Source: Nocardioides_C sp963700955 (GTDB lineage: Bacteria; Actinomycetota; Actinomycetes; Propionibacteriales; Nocardioidaceae). Taken from it: a DNA stretch of 64,000 nucleotides. This document shows, in pieces, positions 44,721-53,294 of this stretch (the stretch's first letter is position 1; each line of letters begins with the position of its first letter). The position numbers and the translations under genes were made by a program. Where the stretch lies: assembly GCA_963700955.1 (NCBI GenBank), contig CAVOZH010000012.1, positions 620,001-684,000 of the forward strand. Direction: 5' to 3'. The notes under the pieces are model-generated. The model saw only the letters and a program-made list of their open reading frames with translations. It had not been told where the DNA came from and made no database searches.

Positions 44721-46100
44721 TCAGGACACCACAGGCAGCTTCGCCAGCGCCTCGCCGACCGCCGCCTGGAGGTCGGCGTCCTCCCAGCCGTGGTCCTCGA
44801 CCTGTCCGGAGAGGTAGGCGTCGTAGGCGGGCAGGTCGAGGTGGCCGTGCCCGCACAAGGCGGTGAGGATGACCTTCTCCTCCCCCGTCTCCCGGCAGCG
44901 GACGGCCTCCTCCACCGTGGCGGCCAGCGCATGGGTGGGTTCGGGGGCCGGCACGATTCCCTCGGTGCGGGCGAAGAGGACGCCTGCGGCGAAGCACTCG
45001 GTCTGCGGCTTGGCGACGGCCTCGATCTCCTTCTCCTCGTAGAGATGGCTGATCAGCGGGCTCATGCCGTGGTAGCGCAGACCGCCCGCGTGGATCGGGT
45101 CGGGCACGAAGTCGTGCCCGAGCGTGTGCATCTTCATGAGCGGCGTCATGCCGGCCGTGTCGCCGAAGTCGTAGGCGTAGGTGCCCTGGGTCAGCGACGG
45201 GCACGCGGCCGGCTCCACGGCCCGGACCTTCGGAGCCATCCGGCCGGCCCACCTCTCCCTCAGGAAGGGGAACATCAGCCCACCGAAGTTCGAGCCGCCG
45301 CCGGTGCAGCCGATCAGGAGGTCGGCGGTCTCCCCTGCCTTGGCGAGCTGCAGGAGCGCCTCCTCGCCGATCACCGTCTGGTGCAGGAGCACGTGGTTGA
45401 GCACGCTCCCGAGCGCGTAGTTGACGGCCGGGTCCTGCGCGGCCACCTCGACGGCCTCACTGATCGCGATGCCCAGCGAGCCGGTGGAGTCGGGGTGCTC
45501 GGCGAGGATCTTGCGTCCTGCTTCGGTGAGGTCCGACGGGCTCGGGTGGACCTTGCCTCCGAACGTCTCGATCATCATCCGCCGGTAGGGCTTCTGGTCG
45601 TAGGACGCCCGCACCTGCCAGACCTCGCACTCGAGGTCGAACTGCGCGCAGGCGAAGGCGAGAGCGGTTCCCCACTGGCCCGCACCCGTCTCCGTGGTGA
45701 GCTTCCGGATGCCCGCCTTGGCGTTGTAGAACGCCTGCGGCACAGCGGTGTTCGGCTTGTGCGAGCCCGCGGGCGAGACGCCTTCGTACTTGTAGTAGAT
45801 ACGGGCCGGTGTCCCCAGCGCCTTCTCCAGGCGATGCGCCCGGTAGAGCGGGCTGGGCCGCCAGAGCCGGTAGACATCGAGCACCTCGTCGGGGATGTCG
45901 ACGTACTGGTCGGTGGAGACCTCCTGCATGATCAGGTCCATCGGGAACAAGGCCGACAAGTCGTCCGGACCGACGGGCTGCCCGGTTCCCGGGTGCAGGA
46001 CCGGTGGCGGTGGGGTCGGCAGGTCGTGCAGGACGTTGTACCAACGCGTCGGCATCTCGTCCTCGGCCAGCAGGATCTTGTGCTGCTTGATCTCGGTCAT
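44721..46100 (-). CDS. TrpB-like pyridoxal-phosphate enzyme (TrpB2 type)
   Basis: 459 residues of the long TrpB2 class. The PLP lysine is Lys115 in SPAGSHKPNTAVPQAFYN. The phosphate loop is IGCTGGGSNFGGLMFP near residue 288, and EPAACPSLTQGTYAYDFGD is typical of TrpB2. It would condense indole or a related acceptor with serine, but there is no trpA or trpC nearby, so the substrate may not be indole-glycerol-phosphate-derived. Start ATG at 46100 with GGAGG 8 bases upstream. Confidence 0.9.
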   Translation of the reverse strand: MTEIKQHKILLAEDEMPTRWYNVLHDLPTPPPPVLHPGTGQPVGPDDLSALFPMDLIMQEVSTDQYVDIPDEVLDVYRLWRPSPLYRAHRLEKALGTPARIYYKYEGVSPAGSHKPNTAVPQAFYNAKAGIRKLTTETGAGQWGTALAFACAQFDLECEVWQVRASYDQKPYRRMMIETFGGKVHPSPSDLTEAGRKILAEHPDSTGSLGIAISEAVEVAAQDPAVNYALGSVLNHVLLHQTVIGEEALLQLAKAGETADLLIGCTGGGSNFGGLMFPFLRERWAGRMAPKVRAVEPAACPSLTQGTYAYDFGDTAGMTPLMKMHTLGHDFVPDPIHAGGLRYHGMSPLISHLYEEKEIEAVAKPQTECFAAGVLFARTEGIVPAPEPTHALAATVEEAVRCRETGEEKVILTALCGHGHLDLPAYDAYLSGQVEDHGWEDADLQAAVGEALAKLPVVS

Positions 46101-46197
46101 CGACATAACCTCCGGACTCGCGGCTGGACGGCTCCCCGTGTCGCCGACTGTTGCACAGGTCACCGAGATGCTCGACCCCTTGCCCGGAACCTCCTGA

Positions 46198-47799
46198 CTA
46201 CTGCGGCTTCTCCCCGTGTCGGCGCAGGCCGAAGGTGACCGCGTCGAGGAGCGCCCCCCAGGACGCCTCGATCACGTTGTGCCCCACACCGACCGTGACC
46301 CATGAGCTCTGGCCGTCGCTGGTCTCGATGAGCACCCTGGTGACGGCGTCGGTGCCGTGGCCCTGGTCGAGGATGCGCACCTTGTAGTCGATCAGCTCGA
46401 ACTTCGCGACCTCCGGGTACGCCTGCCCGATCGCGTCGCGGAGCGCCTGGTCGAGGGCGTTGACCGGTCCGTTGCCCTCGGCGGTGGTGATGATCCGGGC
46501 CCCGCCGGCCCTCAGCTTGATGGTCGCCTCCGAGACGGCCTCGTCGCCTGGGGTCGAGTCGGTGATCACCCGCCAGGACTCGACGTCGACGTACGACGGC
46601 CGCGCACCCTCGACCTCCTCCACGAGGAGCAGCTCGAAGGAGGCGTCGGCTGCCTCGAAGGTGTACCCGCGCGACTCGAGCTCCTTGACCCGGTTCGTGA
46701 TCCGGGTGACGAGCTCCTTGTCCTGGCTCAGGTCGAAGCCGAGCTCGCGCCCCTTCAGCTCGATGCTCGCGCGGCCTGCCATGTCGGACACGAGCAGCCG
46801 CATGTCGTTGCCCACCAGCATCGGGTCCATGTGCTGGTACAGGTTCGGGTCGACCTTGATCGCGCTCGCGTGCAGGCCCGCCTTGTGGGCGAACGCGCTG
46901 AACCCCACGTACGGCTGGCGCGACGCGGGCGGGAAGTTCGTCACCTCCGCGACCGCGTGGGCGATGCGAGTCGCCTCGCGCAGGTGCCCCTCAGGCAGGA
47001 CCCGGCGCCCGAGCTTGAGCTCGAGGTTGGCCACCACCGAGACCAGGTCGGCGTTGCCGGTGCGCTCGCCGTACCCGTTGAGGGTGCCCTGGACGTGCGT
47101 TGCTCCGGCCTCCACCGCCGCCAGCGTGTTCGCCACCGCGCAGCCTGTGTCGTTGTGGCAGTGGATCCCGACCCGGACCCCGGTGGTCTCGATGACGTCG
47201 TGGACCACGTCGGCGACCCAGGGCGGCAGCATCCCGCCGTTGGTGTCGCACAGCGCGGCCACCTCGGCTCCGGCCTCGGCGGCGACCCTCAGCACCTCGA
47301 GGGCGTAGTCGCGGTTGTCGCGGTAGCCGTCGAAGAAGTGCTCCGCGTCCAGGAAGACCTGCTGCCCCTCAGCGCGGAGGTGCGCGACGGTGTCGCGGAC
47401 CATCGCGAGGTTCTCCTCCAGCGTGGTGCGCAGCGCGAGCTCCACGTGCCGGTCGTGCGACTTCGCGACCAGCGTGACGACGCCGGCCCCGCTGTCGCGC
47501 AGCGCCGCGACCAGAGGGTCGTCGGCCGCCTTCATCCCAGCCCGCCGGGTGGCTCCGAAGGCGGTCAGCTCGGCGTTCCGGAGGTTCAGCTCCTGCTGCG
47601 CGCGACGGAAGAACTCGGTGTCCTTGGGGTTCGCACCGGGCCACCCGCCCTCGATGTACCCGACCCCGAGACCGTCGAGCTGCCGCGCGATCGTCAGCTT
47701 GTCGGCGACGGAGAGGTTCAAGCCCTCCTGCTGGGCGCCGTCGCGCAACGTCGTGTCGTAGACGTGGAAGTCACCGGGGCTGGTCCTGGTGGTGGTCAT
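46198..47799 (-). CDS. cimA: (R)-citramalate synthase CimA
   Basis: 533 residues. It condenses pyruvate and acetyl-CoA to citramalate, the first step of threonine-independent isoleucine synthesis. The LeuA-family active site DTTLRDGAQQEGLNLS is at residues 16-31, the metal-binding HCHNDTGCAVANTLAAVEAG near residue 208 and GTLNGYGERTGNADLVSV just after. The C-terminal allosteric LeuA dimer domain follows (VEEVEGARPSYVDVESWR). Start ATG at 47799, with CCGAGGA 8 bases upstream; a second ATG at 47808 is possible. Preceded by an Ile-codon leader peptide, a terminator hairpin and a TCTCA-N4-GCGAGA site, so it is likely controlled by isoleucine supply. Confidence 0.93.
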   Translation of the reverse strand: MTTTRTSPGDFHVYDTTLRDGAQQEGLNLSVADKLTIARQLDGLGVGYIEGGWPGANPKDTEFFRRAQQELNLRNAELTAFGATRRAGMKAADDPLVAALRDSGAGVVTLVAKSHDRHVELALRTTLEENLAMVRDTVAHLRAEGQQVFLDAEHFFDGYRDNRDYALEVLRVAAEAGAEVAALCDTNGGMLPPWVADVVHDVIETTGVRVGIHCHNDTGCAVANTLAAVEAGATHVQGTLNGYGERTGNADLVSVVANLELKLGRRVLPEGHLREATRIAHAVAEVTNFPPASRQPYVGFSAFAHKAGLHASAIKVDPNLYQHMDPMLVGNDMRLLVSDMAGRASIELKGRELGFDLSQDKELVTRITNRVKELESRGYTFEAADASFELLLVEEVEGARPSYVDVESWRVITDSTPGDEAVSEATIKLRAGGARIITTAEGNGPVNALDQALRDAIGQAYPEVAKFELIDYKVRILDQGHGTDAVTRVLIETSDGQSSWVTVGVGHNVIEASWGALLDAVTFGLRRHGEKPQ

Positions 47800-47892
47800 C
47801 GTGTTCATCCTCGGGGGTTGCCTGTCGTGCCGGTCCGGCGTGGGGCGCTGGGCTACGCCGGTGCGCGTGCCGGAGCTGCTCCGTCCGGCAAC

Positions 47893-47919
47893 AAAAAAAC
47901 CTCCCGTCAGAACGAGAGG
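47893..47919 (-). terminator. cimA leader attenuator terminator
   Basis: Minus strand: CCTCTCG-TTCTGA-CGGGAGG followed by seven T. It is a compact intrinsic terminator 94 bases upstream of cimA and 30 bases after the leader-peptide stop. A competing 12-bp hairpin (AGCGCACCGAGC with GCTCGATGCGCT on the plus strand, 47922-47950) sits between leader peptide and terminator, the usual attenuator layout. Confidence 0.8.
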
Positions 47920-47948
47920 TCAGCGCACCGAGCGGGGGGCTCGATGCG

Positions 47949-47978
47949 CTAGCTGATAATGATCTGCTGCCTGGTCAC
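47949..47978 (-). CDS. cimA leader peptide (MTRQQIIIS)
   Basis: Nine codons from GTG: Met-Thr-Arg-Gln-Gln-Ile-Ile-Ile-Ser-stop. Three consecutive Ile codons (ATC ATT ATC) precede an attenuator for the first enzyme of isoleucine synthesis. When Ile-tRNA is scarce the ribosome would stall there and favour read-through into cimA. The Shine-Dalgarno sequence is weak (CGAGA). Family-level knowledge: such leaders control ilv and leu genes in actinobacteria. Confidence 0.7.
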   Translation of the reverse strand: MTRQQIIIS

Positions 47979-48018
47979 GTCTCGAGTCTGCCAGACGTGT
48001 CCGAACCCCGGAACCCGG

Positions 48019-48033
48019 TCTCGCGATCTGAGA
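48019..48033. promoter_or_regulatory. Candidate IclR operator upstream of cimA
   Basis: Minus strand TCTCAGATCGCGAGA, an exact match to TCTCA-N4-GCGAGA, 41-55 bases upstream of the cimA leader start. Confidence 0.55.
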
Positions 48034-48040
48034 GCGCCGC

Positions 48041-49747
48041 TCAGAGGTAGTGGACCACCTTGCCGAGGAGCGTGCCGTGCCGCCAGGGCGCGCCTGGCTG
48101 GGGGTCCCAGGTGACGCCCGAGGTGACGAGGAAGTAGGCAGCCAGCGCCGTCGCCAGGGCGACTGCACCGATGCCGACCCAGCCGAGCCACGGCCACCGC
48201 GTCGCGTTGAGCACGAGTGCCCTGGTGGGCAGACGGACCCGTCGGGCCCCCGGGCCCCACCACAACGAGAACGCGAGAACACCGCCCATCAGGAGCAGAC
48301 CCGCCTCGATGGGGATCCGGAACAGCAGCCCGCCCATGCCCCCGACGAACGCGAGCGCCGCCGACCACAGCAGCAGCATGAGGGTGCCTCCGGCGGCCAC
48401 GAGGAGGTACCACGGAGTCGATGCCGCGGCGAGCGGGCCGTCGTACCACCGCGGGCGGCCTCGGCGCAGGGTGCGGTCGCGGGCCGCCTCGGCGGTCCAG
48501 GAGTACGTGCGAACCGCCAAGGCCGCGACACCGAGGGCGGCCAGGCACAGGTACGGCGCCAGCGCGAAGCCGACCGTGACGAGGGCGAACAGCGCACCGA
48601 GCAGCATTCCCCGCTGCGCACGAGCCAGGCCCGACGCCGGCTGTTGCCAGGGGGCCTCCTGGGGTGGTTGCTGGGCGGGCGGCGCGGGCTGCATGTACGG
48701 CGCGCGAGCCGGCTGTTGCATCGCGGTGAGCGGCGTGGTGGGTGGTGTGGTCGGCGGCTGCGGCGTCGGGCGACCGTCGACGAGGGTCTCGGCCACGGTC
48801 TGGGCCTCGTCGAGCTGCGCGATGTGCCGGTCCGTGGCGTCCGTGGGGTCCGCGGCGATCACGTCGGTCGGGTCGTCGTCCCGCCGGGCGGCGAGCACGA
48901 AGGGCATGGTTGCCTCGTCGATCGGCTGACGAGGCCCTGACGTGCGTGGCCGGAGGTCGGCGAGCGCGGCAGGCAGCGTCGGTCGAGCGGCCGCGTCGGG
49001 GGCCAGGGCGCTGCGGACCAGGGACATCAGCTCAGCGGGCACACCGGCCAGGTCGTGCTCCCCGCGGCGGACGCGGTCCATGATCGCCATGGCCGGGCCG
49101 CGGCCGAAGGGCGGTCTCCCGGTGGCGGCGAACACGAGGGTCGCTGCCCAGGAGTGCACGTCGGAGGCTGTCGTCGCCTCCTCGCCGTACAGGATCTCCG
49201 GGGCGAGGTAGCCCGGTGTCCCGAGCAGCCAGCCGGTCACCGTGAGCTTGGGGTCGTCGGCGAGCCGGGCCAGCCCGAAGTCGATGAGTACGGGCGACCT
49301 GCCCTCGAGCAGGACGTTGGAGGGCTTGATGTCGCGGTGGAGCACCCCGACGGAGTGGACGGCGATGACCGCTTCGGCGAGCCCCGCGGCGAAGTGACGG
49401 AGGTCGTCGCCGGCGATCGGCCCCTCTTGTCGCACGTGGTCGTGGAGCGAGAGACCGGGGACGTACCGGGTGGCCACGAACGGCGTCGCACCCCACGGGT
49501 CTGCGTCGATGACCTCCGCGATGCGGGGGCTGCGAACCCGGCGGAGCGAGGCGACCTCCCGGGCGAGTCGCTCTCGCGCCTCGTCGTCGCCGACGATGTG
49601 CGGCCGCACGACCTTGAGCGCGACCCGCTTACCGTCGGGCGCCTGAGCGAGGTGGACCACGCCCATGCCGCCCTCGCCGATCTTGGCGAGCAGCCGGTAC
49701 TCACCCACCCGCATCCCCGGCGGGGGTGTGGTGGGTTGTGGGCGCAT
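48041..49747 (-). CDS. Membrane-anchored Ser/Thr protein kinase (PknB-type, no PASTA domains)
   Basis: 568 residues. Residues about 16-280 form a Hanks-type kinase domain: glycine loop GEGGMGVV at 24-31, ATP Lys45, catalytic HRDIKPSN at 137-144, DFG at 156-158 and GTPGYLAPE. A Pro/Gln/Ala-rich linker follows (TPQPPTTPPTTPLTA), then about four hydrophobic segments. There are no PASTA repeats, so it does not sense muropeptides in the usual way. Its own membrane part may be the sensor. ATG at 49747; no good Shine-Dalgarno sequence is visible, and a GTG 9 bases upstream is an alternative. Divergent from the B12-type MerR gene. Confidence 0.9.
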   Translation of the reverse strand: MRPQPTTPPPGMRVGEYRLLAKIGEGGMGVVHLAQAPDGKRVALKVVRPHIVGDDEARERLAREVASLRRVRSPRIAEVIDADPWGATPFVATRYVPGLSLHDHVRQEGPIAGDDLRHFAAGLAEAVIAVHSVGVLHRDIKPSNVLLEGRSPVLIDFGLARLADDPKLTVTGWLLGTPGYLAPEILYGEEATTASDVHSWAATLVFAATGRPPFGRGPAMAIMDRVRRGEHDLAGVPAELMSLVRSALAPDAAARPTLPAALADLRPRTSGPRQPIDEATMPFVLAARRDDDPTDVIAADPTDATDRHIAQLDEAQTVAETLVDGRPTPQPPTTPPTTPLTAMQQPARAPYMQPAPPAQQPPQEAPWQQPASGLARAQRGMLLGALFALVTVGFALAPYLCLAALGVAALAVRTYSWTAEAARDRTLRRGRPRWYDGPLAAASTPWYLLVAAGGTLMLLLWSAALAFVGGMGGLLFRIPIEAGLLLMGGVLAFSLWWGPGARRVRLPTRALVLNATRWPWLGWVGIGAVALATALAAYFLVTSGVTWDPQPGAPWRHGTLLGKVVHYL

Positions 49748-49965
49748 GGTTGTCACCGAACAACGGTAACCGAGCATCGACTGCTGACACGGGAGCGCAC
49801 CGGGGACTCGCTGTCGCAGTGGCTCCTGCGAGCCGGCCTGCGCGGCTCGATGACGCAGCCGCTCCGCCGGTTGGGAGGCCCGGCGGAGCGGAAGCGACTT
49901 GTGGGTGCATAGCCCGGCCGGGTCCCCAGCGCCCGACCAAGCGACATAGACCTTAGGCAAGGGAG

Positions 49966-49998
49966 GCGCGCTTGTCAAAGGTTTGCCTCAGGTTTGCC
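49966..49998. repeat. Three tandem 11-bp repeats upstream of the MerR/B12 regulator
   Basis: Plus strand units TCAGGTTTGCC (49988-49998), AAAGGTTTGCC (49977-49987) and GCGCGCTTGTC (49966-49976), with consensus ending GGTTTGCC or cTTGtC. Tandem 11-bp direct repeats are the known operator architecture of CarH. They lie directly upstream of a MerR gene with a B12-binding domain and between it and the divergent kinase gene. Confidence 0.6.
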
Positions 49999-50020
49999 GT
50001 GGGGCTATCCTGAACAAACC

Positions 50021-51001
50021 ATGTACACCATCAAGGAAGCCTCGAGCCGGACCGGTGTCCCGATCGCCTCGTTGCGCGCCTGGGAGCGGCGCTACGGGGT
50101 AGTGGAGCCACGTCGGACGGAGAGCGGCTATCGGTTGTACGACGACCGGGCGATCGCCGCCCTCTCGGCCATGCGACAGCTCGTGGAGGATGGCTGGTCC
50201 CCCGCCACGGCTGCGGCCACGATCACGAAAGACGGGCCAGAGTCCGTTGTCGGTCTCGCCGCTCGGGGCACCCAGGTGACAGCACAAGCGGTTCCGGCAC
50301 AGCCTCTCGGGTCAGGGATGCGGCTGGCGGCGGGCCGCCTTCGCGAGGCCACCCTCGAGAACGCCGCGCAGGCGGTCTCCCATCCAGAGGGGCAGGGGCT
50401 CACGGAAGCGTTCGTCCAGGCAGCGGCCGCCGTCGACGTGGCCGCGATGGAAGTCGTTCTTGACCGCGGCTTCGCGCTCGGCACGTTCGAAGCCGTGACG
50501 GACGGCTGGCTGATGCCGACAATGCGCGTGCTCGGCGATGCTTGGGCCGAGGGACGCGTGGATGTTGCGGGTGAGCACGCGGCGAGCTACGCGGTCATGC
50601 GGAGGCTCGGGCAGTGGTTTGCGGCGGCCTCGAGCCTCACCGACGGCCACCGGGTCCTCGTCGGTCTGCCGAGCGGGTCGCACCACGAGCTCGGAGCTCT
50701 CGCCTTCGCCACGGCGGCGCGGCGACGAGGCCTCGCGGTCGTCTACGTGGGCGCCGACCTTCCCGTGGGAAGCTGGCAGCGCGCCGTCGTCGCCTTCCCC
50801 ACGAGCGTCGCCGTGCTGGCCGTCCCGACCGCCGAGGACCGTCCCATGGCCGCCAAGACCGCGCAGGCGCTCCACAAGGCCAATCCCGGGATAGTCGTCG
50901 CCGCCGGTGGAGCTCACGCCGACGACCTGGCGCCGGACGTCGTGCTGCTGCCGACCTCGATCGCCGAGGCGGCACGGGTGGTGGAGGACCTGAAGCGGTG
51001 A
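50021..51001 (+). CDS. MerR-family regulator with cobalamin-binding domain (CarH/LitR-like)
   Basis: 326 residues. MerR helix-turn-helix at residues 1-70 (MYTIKEASSRTGVPIASLRA, WERRYGVVEPRRTESGYRLY). A central B12-capping helical domain carries W-x9-EH (WAEGRVDVAGEH) near residue 175, and a Rossmann-like B12-binding domain carries SHHELG near residue 220, matching the E/D-x-x-H-x-x-G cobalt-ligand motif. CarH proteins use adenosylcobalamin as a light sensor and release DNA when illuminated. The residue after the Trp is Ala where T. thermophilus CarH has the second cobalt-binding His, so light chemistry may differ. ATG at 50021; TATCCT 9 bases before, no Shine-Dalgarno sequence. Confidence 0.85.
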   Translation: MYTIKEASSRTGVPIASLRAWERRYGVVEPRRTESGYRLYDDRAIAALSAMRQLVEDGWSPATAAATITKDGPESVVGLAARGTQVTAQAVPAQPLGSGMRLAAGRLREATLENAAQAVSHPEGQGLTEAFVQAAAAVDVAAMEVVLDRGFALGTFEAVTDGWLMPTMRVLGDAWAEGRVDVAGEHAASYAVMRRLGQWFAAASSLTDGHRVLVGLPSGSHHELGALAFATAARRRGLAVVYVGADLPVGSWQRAVVAFPTSVAVLAVPTAEDRPMAAKTAQALHKANPGIVVAAGGAHADDLAPDVVLLPTSIAEAARVVEDLKR

Positions 51002-51010
51002 CCTGACCGC

Positions 51011-52117
51011 TCAGAGAACTCGGTGCATCCAGCCGAACGTGTCTTCTGCGCGGCCGTACTGGATGTCCACGAGGGCTCGTCGCACCTGCTGCGTGACGGG
51101 GCCCGTCTCGTCGCCGCTGGTGACCTCGCCACCGCGCCACTTGAGGGTGCCCACAGGCGTGATCACGGCCGCCGTACCGCAGGCGAACACCTCGGTGATC
51201 CGTCCTGACGCGACGCCTTCGCGCCACTCGTCGACGGAGACCTTGCGCTCCTCGACCTTCCAGCCCTGCTGGCGGCACAGCTCGATGATCGAGGAACGAG
51301 TGATCCCCTCGAGGATCGTGCCGGAGAGCTCCGGGGTGACGATGGTGCCGTCGTCGTGGACGAAGTAGAGGTTCATCCCGCCGAGCTCCTCGACCCAATG
51401 GCGCTCGACCGTGTCGAGGAAGACGACCTGGTCGCAGCCGTTCGCGGAGGCCTCCTGCTGCGCCACCAGCGAGCTGGCGTAGTTGCCGCCGGTCTTGGCG
51501 GCCCCCATACCTCCGACGCCTGCGCGGGTGTACTCCTCGCTGAGCCAGATGCTCACCGGGTGGACGCCCTTGGCGAAGTAGGCGCCGGCGGGCGAGGCGA
51601 TGACCATGTACGTCACGTGGCGGGACGGCCGCACGCCCAGGAACTTCTCGGAGGCGAACATGAACGGCCGGATGTAGAGGCTCTTCTCCCCCTGCGGGTT
51701 CGGGACCCAGTGCTCATCGGCTCGCACGAGTGCGTCGACCGACGCGACGAAGTCCTCGACGGGCAGCTCCGGCAGCGCCAGCCGGCGCGCGGAGCGCACC
51801 ATGCGAGCGGCGTTCTCCTCGGGCCGGAAGGTCCACACCGAGCCGTCGTCGTGACGGTAGGCCTTCATGCCCTCGAAGATCTCTTGCGCGTAGTGCAGGA
51901 CAGCGGTGGCGGGGTCCAGCGAGATCGGGGCGTACTCGGTCACTCGCGCGTTGTGCCAGCCCTGCTCGGGAGTCCACTCCGCCACGAACATGTGGTCGGT
52001 GAAGTGCAAGCCGAAGCCGGGGTTCGCGTGGATCTCGGCCAACCTGCTGCTGTCGACCCGCCGGGCCGCGGGCGAGAACTCGATCTCCAGTGAGCCCTGT
52101 CGGGATGCGCTGTCCAT
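51011..52117 (-). CDS. ilvE: Branched-chain amino acid aminotransferase
   Basis: 368 residues, fold-type IV PLP enzyme. It transaminates the 2-oxo acids of Val, Leu and Ile. The PLP lysine is Lys208 in GMGAAKTGGNYASS. YIRPFMFASEKFLGVRPSRH and the C-terminal FACGTAAVITPVGTLKWRG match bacterial BCATs. It converges with the MerR gene and lies 98 bases downstream of the leuB operon, in the same orientation. Confidence 0.95.
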   Translation of the reverse strand: MDSASRQGSLEIEFSPAARRVDSSRLAEIHANPGFGLHFTDHMFVAEWTPEQGWHNARVTEYAPISLDPATAVLHYAQEIFEGMKAYRHDDGSVWTFRPEENAARMVRSARRLALPELPVEDFVASVDALVRADEHWVPNPQGEKSLYIRPFMFASEKFLGVRPSRHVTYMVIASPAGAYFAKGVHPVSIWLSEEYTRAGVGGMGAAKTGGNYASSLVAQQEASANGCDQVVFLDTVERHWVEELGGMNLYFVHDDGTIVTPELSGTILEGITRSSIIELCRQQGWKVEERKVSVDEWREGVASGRITEVFACGTAAVITPVGTLKWRGGEVTSGDETGPVTQQVRRALVDIQYGRAEDTFGWMHRVL

Positions 52118-52215
52118 GAGGTGAACGGTACCTAACTCGAGTTGCGGACGTGAGAGGGACGACCAGCCGGTCCTTCGAGGGCTTCGACGAGCTGTCGACA
52201 GCCGCCCGGGACCGG

Positions 52216-53271
52216 TCAGCCGGCTACTCGCGCCGCGATCGCGTCGCCCACCTCGGAGGTACGACGAGCAGGGGCCTCTCCTCGCGCGGCGAGATCGGCC
52301 ACCACGGCCTGCTCCACCTTGGCGGCGGCCTCGTCGAGCCCGAGGTGCTCGAGGAGCAGCGCCACCGACAGGATCGCGGCGGTCGGGTCGGCCTTCTGCC
52401 GGCCCGCGATGTCCGGGGCGGACCCGTGCACCGGCTCGAACATGCTCGGGAAGGTGCGGTCGGGGTTCACGTTGCCGCTCGCCGCGAGGCCGATGCCGCC
52501 GGTGACCGCTGCGGCGAGGTCGGTGAGGATGTCGCCGAACAGGTTGTCGGTGACGATCACGTCGAAGCGGGACGGGTCGGTGGTCATGAAGATCGTGGCC
52601 GCGTCGACGTGCAGGTAGTCCACGCTCACGTCGGGGAACTCGCGGGAGACCTCGCCGACGAGCCGCGACCAGACTGCACCTGCGTGGACGAGCACGTTGG
52701 TCTTGTGGACCAGCGTGAGCTTCTTGCGGGGACGCTTGGCAGCCCTTGCGAAGGCGTCGCGCACGACCCGCTCCACGCCGAACGCGGTGTTCACGCTGAC
52801 CTCGGTGGCGATCTCGGCAGGGGTGCCGACGCGCAGCGCGCCGCCGTTCCCGACGTACGGACCCTCCGTGCCCTCGCGGACGACCACGAAGTCGACCTCG
52901 CCCGGGTCCGCGAGCGGGGAGATCGCCCCCGGGAAGATCCGTGAGGGGCGCAGGTTGACGTAGTGGTCGAGCTCGAAGCGCAGCCGCAGAAGCAGTCCCC
53001 GCTCGAGGATCCCCGGCGGAAGGTTCGGGTCACCCGGCTTGCCGCCCACCGCCCCGAGGAGGATCGCGTCGTGCTCCTTGACCTCGGCGAGAACCGAGTC
53101 GGGAAGCACCTCCCCCGTCGCGAGGTAGCGCTCGGCCCCGAGGTCGTACCGGGTGGGCTCGAACTTCACACCGGAAGGGGTCACCGCCTCCAGCACCTTG
53201 AGTGCCTCTGCGGTGACCTCCGGACCGATGCCGTCGCCGGGGATCACGGCGAGCTTGAAGGACTGCGTCAT
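52216..53271 (-). CDS. leuB: 3-isopropylmalate dehydrogenase
   Basis: 351 residues of the actinobacterial type-2 LeuB group. N-terminus FKLAVIPGDGIGPEVTAEA. The family motif FDVIVTDNLFGDILTDLAAA, with Mg-binding aspartates, is near residue 236, and GLAASGNVNP follows. It oxidatively decarboxylates 3-isopropylmalate in leucine synthesis. The start ATG at 53271 fits the family; an upstream in-frame extension does not look like protein. Preceded 23 bases away by a 41-residue gene, and upstream by a long leader with a Val-Leu-Ile peptide and an IclR-type site. Confidence 0.95.
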   Translation of the reverse strand: MTQSFKLAVIPGDGIGPEVTAEALKVLEAVTPSGVKFEPTRYDLGAERYLATGEVLPDSVLAEVKEHDAILLGAVGGKPGDPNLPPGILERGLLLRLRFELDHYVNLRPSRIFPGAISPLADPGEVDFVVVREGTEGPYVGNGGALRVGTPAEIATEVSVNTAFGVERVVRDAFARAAKRPRKKLTLVHKTNVLVHAGAVWSRLVGEVSREFPDVSVDYLHVDAATIFMTTDPSRFDVIVTDNLFGDILTDLAAAVTGGIGLAASGNVNPDRTFPSMFEPVHGSAPDIAGRQKADPTAAILSVALLLEHLGLDEAAAKVEQAVVADLAARGEAPARRTSEVGDAIAARVAG

Positions 53272-53294
53272 GGCTGTCTGCACGATCGGCGACT

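Noticed and set aside
48041..49978. Longer N-terminus of the kinase to 645 residues
   Set aside because: The upstream part lacks kinase homology and runs through the intergenic region with the MerR gene; the glycine loop sits at the usual distance from the ATG at 49747.
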